From NCBI GenBank assembly GCA_937942465.1, contig CALDEO010000109.1, positions 1-21,968 of the forward strand: 21,968 nt of DNA, written 5' to 3'. The notes beneath the pieces were generated by a model, which saw only the letters and a list, made by a program, of their open reading frames with translations, was not told the origin of the DNA and made no database searches. Positions 1 through 8,126 of this stretch are shown one piece after another. A program made the position numbers and the translations under genes. Numbering within the stretch: the stretch's first letter is position 1; every line of letters starts with the position of its first letter. Origin of the DNA: an uncultured Saprospiraceae bacterium (lineage in GTDB: Bacteria; Bacteroidota; Bacteroidia; Chitinophagales; Saprospiraceae).

Positions 1-600
1 ATAGAGAGTCATGCAACTGAGCCAGTAATAGGTATGGGGCATTCGCTAGGTGCCATCAGTACATTATTAGCTGCAGCTGAGCGACCTGAGTTATTTTCTA
101 AGATTATATTGTTGGATCCTGTATTGCTGCCAGAGTCTATGTTGAGATGGACACAGTGGCTACCGTTGTGGCTTAAAAGGAAGTATGTACCCGTAAGTAA
201 AATCGCTCTTAAACGTAAAGACACGTTTGCTGATGTAGAAGAAGTCTATCAATACTATCGTAAAAAGAAAGTATTCAATCGATTGTCTGATCGTACCTTA
301 AGAGCATATGTCACACATGGGTTCGTATCTATAGATGGCGGTGTCACACTGCGATATACCAAGGAGTGGGAGTCTCATGTATATGCCTCTATCGTCAATG
401 CATGGCCATGTATACCTAGGGTAGATACGCCTACGCTAGCCATACGTGGAGTCGAGACTGATGTTATCAATGACAACTCGTGGCAGTCTTGGCAAGGTAT
501 CGCTAATAATACAAGCTTCGTAGAGATACAAGATGCAGGGCATCTAGTACCGCTGGAGCAACCAGTAGCGGTCGCCTCTGCTATTAAGAAGTGGTTATAG
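1..600 (+). CDS. alpha/beta hydrolase, 3' part (5' end outside window)
   Basis: The reading frame is open from base 1, so the gene starts before the window; the ATG at 34 is internal. About 199 codons are visible. The motif GHSLG (serine codon at 43-45) is the nucleophile elbow of the alpha/beta hydrolase fold. Near the C-terminus, RGVETD supplies a likely acidic triad residue and DAGHLVP supplies the histidine, so the Ser-Asp-His triad appears complete. A lid-like segment rich in Lys, Arg and Tyr lies between. These features fit a single-domain hydrolase of the epoxide hydrolase/esterase kind. The substrate cannot be told from the sequence. The gene runs towards the minus-strand acetyltransferase gene and ends 40 bases from its stop codon, so the two converge. 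Confidence 0.88.
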   Translation: MESHATEPVIGMGHSLGAISTLLAAAERPELFSKIILLDPVLLPESMLRWTQWLPLWLKRKYVPVSKIALKRKDTFADVEEVYQYYRKKKVFNRLSDRTLRAYVTHGFVSIDGGVTLRYTKEWESHVYASIVNAWPCIPRVDTPTLAIRGVETDVINDNSWQSWQGIANNTSFVEIQDAGHLVPLEQPVAVASAIKKWL

Positions 601-640
601 GTTTTCTAAAGCAAGGTAGTATCTACAACAGATTGCCTCT

Positions 641-1093
641 CTAAAATATAATCTTACAGTTATACCATTCCTTTTCTATTTTGGCACTTTGCCGTTCATA
701 AAATCGGATGGCATCTTTGTTCCAGTCTATCACTTGCCATTTGATCATGGTACATCCCTTATCTTTTGCCTCTAGTAGTAATTGATCAAATAGTTTTTGA
801 CCGATACCTCCGCTTCGTTGATCCGCTGACACTACGAAATCCTCTAAGTATAACATTTTTCCCTTCCAAGTAGAAAATCCGTAATAGTATAGCATCATCC
901 CTGCGATCTTGCCATCAACCGTCGCTACGAATAGGTCAAACAGGTTTTCTTTGATCGCTTGATTGTACATTTCTGTAGTAGCGATCATCTCTTCTTCTGC
1001 TTTCTCAAATATGGCTAACTCCTTGACCAATGCCATTATTTCTGGTATATCTTCTAAGATACCCTTGCGCAATTTTATATTTGATTGGTTCAT
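641..1093 (-). CDS. GNAT family N-acetyltransferase, diamine acetyltransferase-like
   Basis: This 150-residue protein has the length of a single GNAT domain. YLEDFVV (residues 82-88) followed by R93-x-x-G96-x-G98 is the acetyl-CoA pyrophosphate-binding motif A. The later stretch WNKDAIRFYER (about 124-134) corresponds to the conserved motif B of the family. The combination of YLEDF, an Arg/Gly loop and a W-N-x-x-A-I-x-F-Y block resembles the spermidine/spermine and thialysine acetyltransferases, so a small polyamine or amino acid amine is a reasonable substrate guess, but that is inference. The ATG at 1093 is chosen because the family N-terminus (a short strand, then ILEDIPEI) starts soon after it. 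It is divergent from the membrane protein gene that follows, with about 27 bases between the start codons. Confidence 0.88.
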   Translation of the reverse strand: MNQSNIKLRKGILEDIPEIMALVKELAIFEKAEEEMIATTEMYNQAIKENLFDLFVATVDGKIAGMMLYYYGFSTWKGKMLYLEDFVVSADQRSGGIGQKLFDQLLLEAKDKGCTMIKWQVIDWNKDAIRFYERQSAKIEKEWYNCKIIF

Positions 1094-1120
1094 AATATTG
1101 AGTTTGTTAGATTTACACCG

Positions 1121-2455
1121 ATGATTAACTCAAAAGTATCGAATACTTCTGGATTCTGGAGTAAAGCTAGTCTGTATTGGCCGATTTTAGGTCTTACCAT
1201 TCTAGCCATTTTCGAATATGCATTTACTTTTCGTAATATATGCCATTTTGGTACGTTGTGGCATCCCATCATCATGTTATTGACGGGGTTCGGTATTTTT
1301 TTCGTAGCATATTATAGATCGAGGCAGACATTCACACGGGCCAGGCAGCAGTATCCTTGGTATGTACCATTGATTGTGCTGTGTAGTACCTTTGCTCTGT
1401 TGTTTATCTTATCCAATACAGGTATTTATAAGGTAGTACATATTAGAGAGATCTCTTCTAAGTATAGCGATATTATACCTGCTACGCAGTTATATGTTTC
1501 GAGATTTCTCAATGGGGACTTCCCTTACGAGATCATGGATTTTGGTTGGATTGTATATCCTAACTATTTGCCGATGCGTTGGCTTCCATACATACCTGCG
1601 CAGTTGTTGGATATAGATTTTAGATTATGGACGTGGGGAGTTTACTTATTTAGTACTGCAGTAGTACTGGCGCTGTGGGTTCATCGAGGATACCGATTGA
1701 CCTTAATTATTGTTGCTACGGTAGTGTTTCATATTTTCAATCAACGATACCTTAAGGACGGGAGTCAAGACCTGAGCATGACTGTCGAGTTTATGAATGT
1801 CGCTGTATATTTACTATTAGCTGTAGCGATATTCTCTAAGAGATGGTGGTTTATAGGCATAGCCATATTGGTATGTAGTTTATCAAGATTTTCTTTTGCT
1901 TTTTGGGTGCCCTTTTATTTGTTATTTCTATGGCACGAGCATGGATTTTTATATCCCTTCAAGATTGGACTTTTGGTCTTAGTTGGTATTATAGTACTTT
2001 ACGTTATTCCATTTGAGTCACAAGATTGGGGTGTTTTCTTCGAGGGGTTGAAGTATTACAAAGATGCGATTATATTAGAGTGGCAACCTCAGGGGTGGCA
2101 ACTTCCTACAGAGGCTCCGGTACATCTCAATCGTTGTACAGGATTTGCTTATCAGATGCTAGAGTCGGGGAGTGGCACTGTAGAGGATAAGGTTATAGCC
2201 TATGGGCGAATCCACCTTATGGCATCTTTCGGTATTATGATCCTCGTGTCTATATTGTTTTGGTTGTCCAAGCATACGATTGTCAATAAGAGCTACTTTG
2301 CTTTAGCTAGTCTTAAGATTTACCTCGTTGTTTTTTATGCTTTCATTGCAGTACCGTATATTTATCTCAATGTGTTGAGCTATATCATTACTATTTGTTT
2401 GCTAGTGTTTCCGATTTGTAAGTTGGTTGCACAGCGAGATGATATCAAAGTATGA
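1121..2455 (+). CDS. multi-pass membrane protein, possible GT-C/GT87-like glycosyltransferase
   Basis: I place the start at ATG 1121 (444 residues). An upstream in-frame TTG at 1085 would overlap the divergent acetyltransferase start and adds no obvious domain. About ten hydrophobic segments are visible, the first at roughly residues 18-38. After three of them comes a loop with short aromatic/proline patches (FPYEIMD, YPNYLP, MRWLPY), followed by a long run of alternating membrane helices. Such loops are seen in polyprenyl-phosphate-dependent membrane glycosyltransferases of the GT-C/GT87 type. I do not recognise a diagnostic catalytic motif, so this assignment is weak. No signal peptidase site is evident. 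The next membrane protein gene begins 59 bases downstream on the same strand, so the two may be co-transcribed and work together on a surface glycan. Confidence 0.7.
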   Translation: MINSKVSNTSGFWSKASLYWPILGLTILAIFEYAFTFRNICHFGTLWHPIIMLLTGFGIFFVAYYRSRQTFTRARQQYPWYVPLIVLCSTFALLFILSNTGIYKVVHIREISSKYSDIIPATQLYVSRFLNGDFPYEIMDFGWIVYPNYLPMRWLPYIPAQLLDIDFRLWTWGVYLFSTAVVLALWVHRGYRLTLIIVATVVFHIFNQRYLKDGSQDLSMTVEFMNVAVYLLLAVAIFSKRWWFIGIAILVCSLSRFSFAFWVPFYLLFLWHEHGFLYPFKIGLLVLVGIIVLYVIPFESQDWGVFFEGLKYYKDAIILEWQPQGWQLPTEAPVHLNRCTGFAYQMLESGSGTVEDKVIAYGRIHLMASFGIMILVSILFWLSKHTIVNKSYFALASLKIYLVVFYAFIAVPYIYLNVLSYIITICLLVFPICKLVAQRDDIKV

Positions 2456-2514
2456 TACTAGACAGGGCATAATCTCATATTAATAACGCTACTCCTTTAT
2501 AGATCCATAACAAT

Positions 2515-4338
2515 ATGAAGACAAAGGGTTTTATACCATTATTAACCTTGTTTCTTTTAGTATTAGGCATTTTTGCTTGGGTACATGGGGTACGACTATT
2601 GGCACCAGAGGACTTCATGTTCTATGATGAGTATGACGGCCTCAAAAATTATTTCACCCTTTGTAGCTACGTATTAGGACCGACCACGGACCCTGCCTTC
2701 TTTATCACAGGTATGAATTATCCCTATGGGGAGTCTATCATCTACACGGATAATACCCCCCTGATTGCAATTTTTATAAAATACTGCAGTTGGGCAAGTA
2801 CACCACAAGAGGTTATAGGCCTTTTCAATATGATTATCATAGGACTTTTGTTTTGTGGACACTTTGTATGCTATCGATTATCGCGGGTATTGGGGATTAT
2901 ACCTTGGTTAAGTGTATTAACTGCATTGGTTATTCCAGTCATGGTTCCGATGACCTTAAAGCTCTCGGGACATTACAATCTAGCCTTGCCGATTACGATA
3001 CTTCTACCTATTCTTTTTACACTTAATATTACAGCATTCCATAAGAGTGGCGATCATAGGCGTAGTTGGCTCAATGTATTGTATTTGGTTACTACAGCTA
3101 TCGCCTTATTCTTTGTACACGTATATCTGTTTGCAATGGCCATGATCTTTTGTAGCATATACCTTGGCTATTTCTGCTTGCTTGAGGTGTTGCGGTATAG
3201 ATCAGTTGCATACGGTGCCAAGCTGTTGGTTGCTGTTATTACCCCAGTTATTGCCGTTGTAGCAGCTTTATACCTTATGGATCCTTGGTTATCGGAGCGG
3301 CCCAAAGGACACAATGGATATGGCATAGCCGATTATGTAGTTAAGATCAGTGACATGTTCACCAATATAGATGCATTGTCTATTCAAGGGTTAGGTGGTA
3401 CAGTACCATGGGCTGCAGAGGACTACTCATATTTTGGTGGCGTATTCCCTTTTGCTATGCTTATCGTTATTGCATCATTGATTTTTGGCTTTCGCCGAAT
3501 AAAAAACGCAGTAAAAGGAAACGTACGATTTCAAGCTTTATTTATTATACTCTTGGTATGTTTCTTTATATCTCTCGGGACTAATATAAAGACTCATGAA
3601 GACACATCTGGTTTTACCAATGTATTCAATGTATTCAGTTTGTTGACCATGGTTAGTGATACGTTTATGAATTTTAGATGTGTCAATAGATTCATCTGGC
3701 TTAGTTGGATCCTGTTTCACCTGCTGTTTATTCGATATGTTTGTTCGAGTCTATTCAGAGATTTATTTAATAGATTTTATTACGTGATTATCGCTATTGT
3801 AGCGATGTTGTATGTAGTAGATGCAAGTCAGTTGTACCAGTATCATAGTATCGATTTTCAACGTAATAATAAGTTTTCTGACTCATCTCTCGGTATATGG
3901 AGTAACGAGTATGGAGAGGGGCATCAATCGATACTACCTATCCCATATTTTTGTGTAGGGTCCGAGAGCGAGTTTAAATATACGATGGATGCCAACAATG
4001 GCTGGGGGACAGTAAGTATGCAAATAGCTCTTGAATCTGACTTGCCGATGATGTCAGGCCTACTATCAAGAACTCCAATAAGAGTCACTAAAAATCTACA
4101 ATCAATCTTCAATTCTACTCCATTAGATGACTTATTGGGGCAAATGAATGAAGAACCAGTACTAATTATAAAAGATTTAAATTTTTTTTACCCTCCGATT
4201 GCTGAGCCTAAAATGCAACTTTTAAGAGATCAAACATTACTCTTTATTGAGGATAATATGCATAGAATCCAAGTGTTAGATACCATCGATCATGTAGTAT
4301 TCTATAGCCTCAATATAGGCTCAAGAGTATCGGAATGA
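2515..4338 (+). CDS. large multi-pass membrane protein with C-terminal soluble domain, possible GT-C glycosyltransferase
   Basis: This protein has 607 residues. A hydrophobic helix at residues 8-28 is followed by an extracytoplasmic-type loop containing an acidic cluster (D38, E39, D41) and NYPYGE (69-74). GT-C enzymes carry their catalytic acid in this first loop, which is the main reason for the suggestion. Roughly ten further membrane helices run to about residue 430. The remaining 170 residues are more hydrophilic and probably form a periplasmic domain. I do not know a named family with certainty. It follows the other membrane protein on the same strand, and nothing else in the window points to a substrate. 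ATG 2515 is preceded by an A/T-rich leader without a Shine-Dalgarno sequence. Confidence 0.75.
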   Translation: MKTKGFIPLLTLFLLVLGIFAWVHGVRLLAPEDFMFYDEYDGLKNYFTLCSYVLGPTTDPAFFITGMNYPYGESIIYTDNTPLIAIFIKYCSWASTPQEVIGLFNMIIIGLLFCGHFVCYRLSRVLGIIPWLSVLTALVIPVMVPMTLKLSGHYNLALPITILLPILFTLNITAFHKSGDHRRSWLNVLYLVTTAIALFFVHVYLFAMAMIFCSIYLGYFCLLEVLRYRSVAYGAKLLVAVITPVIAVVAALYLMDPWLSERPKGHNGYGIADYVVKISDMFTNIDALSIQGLGGTVPWAAEDYSYFGGVFPFAMLIVIASLIFGFRRIKNAVKGNVRFQALFIILLVCFFISLGTNIKTHEDTSGFTNVFNVFSLLTMVSDTFMNFRCVNRFIWLSWILFHLLFIRYVCSSLFRDLFNRFYYVIIAIVAMLYVVDASQLYQYHSIDFQRNNKFSDSSLGIWSNEYGEGHQSILPIPYFCVGSESEFKYTMDANNGWGTVSMQIALESDLPMMSGLLSRTPIRVTKNLQSIFNSTPLDDLLGQMNEEPVLIIKDLNFFYPPIAEPKMQLLRDQTLLFIEDNMHRIQVLDTIDHVVFYSLNIGSRVSE

Positions 4339-4345
4339 TAGAGTA

Positions 4346-4362
4346 AATGACTATTTGTCATT
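4346..4362 (+). repeat. 6-bp inverted repeat after the membrane protein gene
   Basis: AATGAC and GTCATT flank the five-base loop TATTT, starting 7 bases after the stop codon. The position would suit a transcript end, but the stem is short, A/T-rich and lacks a following T run, so it is at best a weak terminator. Its right arm is part of the 11-base direct repeat found again at 4425. Confidence 0.4.
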
Positions 4363-4435
4363 GATATACAGATAGTAAAACTTATATATAATTTATCAAG
4401 TATAATAATGGAGCTAAAGACCAATGTCATTGATA
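4356..4435. repeat. 11-base direct repeat pair
   Basis: TGTCATTGATA occurs at 4356-4366 and again at 4425-4435, 69 bases apart start to start. The copies are exact. Function is unknown; binding sites for one regulator, or a remnant duplication, are both possible. Confidence 0.5.
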
Positions 4436-4444
4436 AGGAGATTA

Positions 4445-4456
4445 TCTTGATCAAGA
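4445..4456. promoter_or_regulatory. perfect 12-base palindrome
   Basis: TCTTGATCAAGA reads the same on both strands. It lies about 105 bases upstream of the TTG element of the rpsL promoter. The length suits a dimeric DNA-binding protein, but a 12-base palindrome can also arise by chance in A/T-rich DNA. No regulator is identified. Confidence 0.3.
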
Positions 4457-4560
4457 GAGAGTAGATAGAGCCTGATCATTTAGAGTGAAAAAGAGGGAAG
4501 GGATGAGAGTAATAATAATGCATAACTGCAAAATATATTACATATTATAAAAAGCAATAC

Positions 4561-4590
4561 TTGCGAAGTCGGAAAATAGTCTTACTTTTG
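4561..4590 (+). promoter_or_regulatory. promoter of the str cluster (rpsL)
   Basis: TTG at 4561-4563 and TACTTTTG at 4583-4590 are separated by 19 bases. This matches the Bacteroidota primary-sigma consensus of a TTG-containing -33 element and a TAnnTTTG -7 element. Transcription would start near 4594-4597, giving an rpsL leader of about 70 bases. It is the best promoter match in the window and sits before the first ribosomal gene, as expected for a strongly expressed operon. Confidence 0.8.
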
Positions 4591-4592
4591 CA

Positions 4593-4637
4593 TTCTCTTT
4601 AGAAAAGGGCTCAGCATTTAGAGCTTTATAAAGAGGA
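4593..4637 (+). promoter_or_regulatory. stem-loop at the start of the rpsL leader
   Basis: An outer stem pairs 4593-4601 with 4629-4637 (seven Watson-Crick pairs from CTCTTTA/TAAAGAG plus a G-U and a U-A). An inner stem pairs 4606-4612 with 4621-4627 (GCTC/GAGC core, two G-U pairs, one A-U) around an eight-base loop. A small asymmetric internal loop separates them. It lies at or just after the presumed transcription start. A role in transcript stability, or as an autoregulatory site for S7 or S12, is conjecture. Confidence 0.45.
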
Positions 4638-4662
4638 TTTTTAATAGTTATAAATATCGTAC

Positions 4663-5037
4663 ATGCCTACTATAAATCAATTAGTAAATAAAGGTAGAAA
4701 AAAGATAATCCAAAAGAGTAAATCAAGAGCTCTGGATTCATGCCCTCAAAAAAGAGGTGTATGTACTAGAGTATATACTACTACTCCTAAGAAGCCTAAC
4801 TCAGCATTGAGAAAGGTAGCTAAGGTGAGATTAACAAATGGTATAGAAGTAATCGCTTACATACCAGGAGAAGGTCACAACTTACAAGAGCACAGTATCG
4901 TGTTACTAAGAGGTGGTAGAGTGAAAGATTTACCTGGTGTTCGATATACTATTGTCCGTGGAGCTTTAGATACCGCGGGTGTAGCAGACAGACTTCAGTC
5001 AAGGTCTAAATATGGTACTAAGAGACCGAAAAAATAA
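4663..5037 (+). CDS. rpsL: 30S ribosomal protein S12
   Basis: This is the 124-residue uS12 protein of the decoding centre. The [11 protein letters not shown] block (42-51) and [12 protein letters not shown] (84-95) are the two loops that touch the A-site decoding region. Lys43 and Lys88, whose replacement confers streptomycin resistance in other bacteria, are both present, so the sequence is of the sensitive type. Asp89, the residue modified by RimO in Escherichia coli, is also kept. It is the first gene of the translation cluster, with a promoter and stem-loop leader directly upstream; rpsG follows after 19 bases. Confidence 0.98.
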   Translation: MPTINQLVNKGRKKIIQKSKSRALDSCPQKRGVCTRVYTTTPKKPNSALRKVAKVRLTNGIEVIAYIPGEGHNLQEHSIVLLRGGRVKDLPGVRYTIVRGALDTAGVADRLQSRSKYGTKRPKK

Positions 5038-5056
5038 TTCTTTTTAAATACAGAAG

Positions 5057-5524
5057 ATGAGAAAAAGAAAACCAAAAAAGAGGATCGTTCAGCCTGATCC
5101 AAGATTCAACGACGTAGTTGTAACACAATTTGTGAACAACTTAATGTTAGACGGTAAGAAAAGTACAGCTTTTGATGTATTTTATGCCGCTATGGATTTG
5201 ATCAAAGAGAGAACTAATGAAGATCCTCATGAAGTGTGGAAGAAAGCACTAGCTAACGTAATGCCTGCTGTAGAAGTAAGAAGCAAGAGAGTTGGTGGAG
5301 CTACATTTCAGATTCCGATGGAAATACGTGCTGAAAGAAGAATGTCAGTATGTATGAAGTGGGTTATCAAATATTCTAGAGCTAGAAGTGGTAAAGGAAT
5401 GGCTGAGAAATTATCTGCTGAGTTAACTGCTGCTTCTAAGAATGAAGGCGCTGCAGTTAAGAAGAAAGAAGATACTCACAGAATGGCTGAGTCGAACAGA
5501 GCTTTTGCTCACTTCGGTAGATAA
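5057..5524 (+). CDS. rpsG: 30S ribosomal protein S7
   Basis: This 155-residue uS7 protein nucleates assembly of the 30S head and lines the E site. DPRFNDVVVTQFVNNLM near the N-terminus followed by DGKK is the family signature. The C-terminal KEDTHRMAESNRAFAHF is typical. In E. coli S7 represses translation of the str operon; the mRNA site used there (between rpsL and rpsG) cannot exist in the same form here because the spacer is only 19 bases. A 57-base A/T-rich gap separates it from fusA, in which I see no TAnnTTTG element or strong hairpin. Confidence 0.98.
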   Translation: MRKRKPKKRIVQPDPRFNDVVVTQFVNNLMLDGKKSTAFDVFYAAMDLIKERTNEDPHEVWKKALANVMPAVEVRSKRVGGATFQIPMEIRAERRMSVCMKWVIKYSRARSGKGMAEKLSAELTAASKNEGAAVKKKEDTHRMAESNRAFAHFGR

Positions 5525-5581
5525 GTCAGAGTCTCTTTCGAATAATATTAACAATCCAGAATAAATTAAATAAGGCAAGTT

Positions 5582-7705
5582 ATGTCTAGAGATTTAAAGT
5601 TTACAAGAAATATTGGTATTGCTGCCCACATTGATGCAGGTAAAACTACAACAACTGAGAGAGTATTATACTATACTGGTTTAAGTCACAAAATTGGAGA
5701 AGTACATGATGGTGCTGCTACAATGGACTGGATGGAGCAAGAGCAAGAAAGAGGTATTACTATTACTTCTGCTGCAACATCTACAAACTGGAACTGGAAA
5801 GGTCAGGACTTCCCTATGAATATCATTGATACTCCGGGACACGTTGATTTTACAGTAGAAGTAAACAGATCTTTAAGAGTTCTTGACGGTCTAGTGTTTT
5901 TATTCTGTGCAGTATCTGGTGTAGAGCCTCAATCTGAGACTAACTGGAGACTAGCTGATAACTATAATGTACCAAGAATCGGTTTTGTAAACAAAATGGA
6001 TAGATCTGGTGCTGATTTCTTTAATGTTGTTAAAGATGTTAAAGAGAAATTAGGTTCTGATGCAATCCCTTTACAAGTGCCTATTGGTGCTGAAGAAACA
6101 TTTAAAGGTGTTGTTGATTTAATTACCAATAAAGCAATCGTTTGGAACGATAGTGATATGGGTATGACTTATGAGGAAATTCCAATTCCTGAGGACCTTA
6201 CTGATGTTGTACTAGAGTGGAGAGAAAAGTTATTAGAGGCAGTTGCCGAATATGACGAAAACTTAATGGAGAAATTCTTTGAGGACTCTGATAGTATAAC
6301 AGAACAAGAAATGATTAATGCTGTAAGAGGCGCCGTATTGGATAACAAGTTTGTTCCAATGATGTGTGGTTCTGCATTTAAAAATAAAGGAGTTCAGGCA
6401 GTATTAGATGCAGTATGTGCATTTTTGCCTTCTCCAGTAGATATCGATGGTGTTACGGGTATTAACCCAAAGACTGACGAGGAAGTAGTGAGAAGACCAG
6501 ATGTAAATGAGCCGTTTGCCGCTCTTGCTTTTAAAATCGCAACCGATCCTTATGTAGGTCGTTTAGCGTTTATGAGAGTATATTCTGGTGCTCTTGATGC
6601 TGGATCTTATGTACTAAACACGAGATCAGGTAAAAAGGAGAGAATTTCTAGGATTTACCAAATGCACTCAAATAAGCAGAATGCTATACCAAGAGTAGAA
6701 GCAGGAGATATTGCAGCAGGTGTAGGATTTAAGGATCTTAGAACAGGAGATACAATTTGTGATGAAGATCACCCGATTGTATTAGAAAGTATGGTCTTCC
6801 CTGATCCAGTTATCGGTGTAGCTATTGAGCCTAAAACTCAGAAGGACATAGATAAGTTGGGTATGGCTCTTGCCAAATTATCTGAAGAAGATCCAACCTT
6901 TAAGGTGAAATTTGATGAAGATACTAACCAGACCGTGATAAGTGGTATGGGAGAGCTTCACTTGGAAATCATTATTGATAGATTAAGAAGAGAGTTTAAG
7001 GTTGATTGTAACCAAGGAGCTCCACAAGTAAGTTATAAAGAAGCATTAACGAAGAGTACAGACCATACTGAAAGATTGAAAAAGCAATCAGGGGGTTCTG
7101 GATTATTCGCACAGATGTCATTTGAAGTAGGACCTGCAGATGAAGATTTTTTAGAATCTGATGATTTTAAAAATGGTAAAGTAAGACTTCAGTTCCAAAA
7201 TGATATTTTTGGTGGATCTATTCCAAAAGAATTTTTCCCGTCAATCGTCAAAGGATTTAATTCAATGATGGATAACGGTGTTCTTGCAGGATACTCCATA
7301 GATAGTATGAAAGTTCGTATTTATGACGGACAGACTCACGCAGTAGATAGTAAGCCTATCGCCTTTGAGTTATGTGCTAAGGAAGGATTTAAAGCAGCAT
7401 CAGCTAAGTGTGGTCCAGTATTACTGGAACCAATAATGAAGCTTGAGGTTGTAACTCCTGATGAGTATGTAGGATCTATTATCGGTGACTTAAACAGAAG
7501 AAGAGGTCTACCTAAAGGTCAAGAGCAAAAAGGTGGAGCGGTAAGTATCTCTGCTGATGTGCCATTATCTGAAATGTTTGGGTATGTTACATCATTAAGA
7601 ACAGTAAGCTCAGGTAGAGCGAGTAGCACCATGGAATTTAGCCACTTTGCAGCAGCACCAAAGGGTATTGCCAAAGAAATTATGGAGAAAGCCAACGGTG
7701 AGTAA
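5582..7705 (+). CDS. fusA: elongation factor G
   Basis: This 707-residue translocation GTPase has the expected bacterial EF-G length. The GTP-binding motifs are intact: AHIDAGKT (15-22), the switch I threonine in RGIT (57-60), DTPGH (83-87, with the catalytic His87) and NKMD (137-140). Domains II to V follow, with the domain IV/V region containing [12 protein letters not shown] weak AAGG six bases ahead of the ATG is the closest thing to a Shine-Dalgarno site in this part of the window. No tuf gene follows, unlike in E. coli; rpsJ is next, after 88 bases that carry a promoter. Confidence 0.98.
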   Translation: MSRDLKFTRNIGIAAHIDAGKTTTTERVLYYTGLSHKIGEVHDGAATMDWMEQEQERGITITSAATSTNWNWKGQDFPMNIIDTPGHVDFTVEVNRSLRVLDGLVFLFCAVSGVEPQSETNWRLADNYNVPRIGFVNKMDRSGADFFNVVKDVKEKLGSDAIPLQVPIGAEETFKGVVDLITNKAIVWNDSDMGMTYEEIPIPEDLTDVVLEWREKLLEAVAEYDENLMEKFFEDSDSITEQEMINAVRGAVLDNKFVPMMCGSAFKNKGVQAVLDAVCAFLPSPVDIDGVTGINPKTDEEVVRRPDVNEPFAALAFKIATDPYVGRLAFMRVYSGALDAGSYVLNTRSGKKERISRIYQMHSNKQNAIPRVEAGDIAAGVGFKDLRTGDTICDEDHPIVLESMVFPDPVIGVAIEPKTQKDIDKLGMALAKLSEEDPTFKVKFDEDTNQTVISGMGELHLEIIIDRLRREFKVDCNQGAPQVSYKEALTKSTDHTERLKKQSGGSGLFAQMSFEVGPADEDFLESDDFKNGKVRLQFQNDIFGGSIPKEFFPSIVKGFNSMMDNGVLAGYSIDSMKVRIYDGQTHAVDSKPIAFELCAKEGFKAASAKCGPVLLEPIMKLEVVTPDEYVGSIIGDLNRRRGLPKGQEQKGGAVSISADVPLSEMFGYVTSLRTVSSGRASSTMEFSHFAAAPKGIAKEIMEKANGE

Positions 7706-7723
7706 AATTAAATCGAATTAATG

Positions 7724-7754
7724 GTGAAAGTGTAGATATAATTTACTACATTTG
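7724..7754 (+). promoter_or_regulatory. promoter before rpsJ
   Basis: TACATTTG at 7747-7754 is an exact TAnnTTTG -7 match and is followed by CAGCCGC. The best upstream partner is GTG at 7724-7726 with a 20-base spacer, a one-base mismatch to TTG. Transcription would begin near 7760, leaving a leader of only about 35 bases before rpsJ. This splits the str and S10 parts of the cluster. Confidence 0.65.
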
Positions 7755-7793
7755 CAGCCGCTTTGAAATTATATATTAATAATCAGTAGGGTT

Positions 7794-8102
7794 ATGAATC
7801 AGAAAATCAGGATTAAACTTCGTTCGTACGACCACAATTTAGTTGACAAGTCGACGGAGAAAATCGTGAAAACAGTGAGAAATAGTGGAGCCGTTATATC
7901 GGGTCCGATTCCGCTGCCCACAGAGAAAGAAGTGTTTACCGTGCTACGTTCCCCGCATGTAAACAAAAAGTCTCGTGAGCAGTTCCAGTTGCGTACGCAT
8001 AAGAGATTGATTGAAATCTTCACACCTACTCAAAAGACAGTAGATGCCTTGTCGAAGTTAGAACTTCCAAGTGGTGTAGATATTCAAGTCAAATTGACAT
8101 AA
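7794..8102 (+). CDS. rpsJ: 30S ribosomal protein S10
   Basis: This 102-residue uS10 protein belongs to the 30S head and, through its NusE role, to transcription antitermination complexes. [19 protein letters not shown] (53-71) is the long loop that reaches into the head, and [10 protein letters not shown] (5-14) is the typical first strand. The codon choice is unlike its neighbours: it uses CCG, CTG, GTG and CGT more freely, and its G+C is about 42% by hand count, against 30% and 38% in two 60-base stretches of fusA. The leader is short and cannot hold a long E. coli-type L4-binding S10 leader. Confidence 0.98.
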   Translation: MNQKIRIKLRSYDHNLVDKSTEKIVKTVRNSGAVISGPIPLPTEKEVFTVLRSPHVNKKSREQFQLRTHKRLIEIFTPTQKTVDALSKLELPSGVDIQVKLT

Positions 8103-8126
8103 GATAATTTTTAGATAATTGTTGTC

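Larger units (their letters stand above)
4339..4662. other. 324-base intergenic region ahead of the ribosomal cluster
   Basis: No convincing gene lies here. The stretch is A/T-rich and holds, in order, a 6-bp hairpin just after the upstream stop codon, two copies of an 11-base direct repeat, a 12-base palindrome, a promoter matching the Bacteroidota consensus and a stem-loop in the presumed rpsL leader. Each is listed separately. The longest start-led frame I looked at (ATG at 4408) encodes only 18 residues. Confidence 0.8.

Noticed and set aside
601..640. Possible bidirectional terminator between the convergent hydrolase and acetyltransferase genes
   Set aside because: Only four-base stems (GTAG/CTAC and GCAA/TTGC) can be formed and there is no T run on either strand.
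1085..1120. Upstream TTG start for the first membrane protein
   Set aside because: It would overlap the divergent acetyltransferase start by nine bases and adds 12 residues with no domain; ATG 1121 is simpler.
1131..1138. TACTTTTG on the minus strand, placed to drive the acetyltransferase gene
   Set aside because: The distance to the start codon is suitable, but no TTG-like -33 element follows upstream and it lies within the divergent coding sequence, so I do not list it as a promoter.
4408..4464. Short reading frame of 18 residues in the large gap
   Set aside because: Too short, no recognisable motif or leader, and it overlaps the direct repeat and palindrome.
7706..7793. Search for a tuf gene or an E. 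coli-type S10 leader between fusA and rpsJ
   Set aside because: The gap is 88 bases and contains only a promoter and a short leader.
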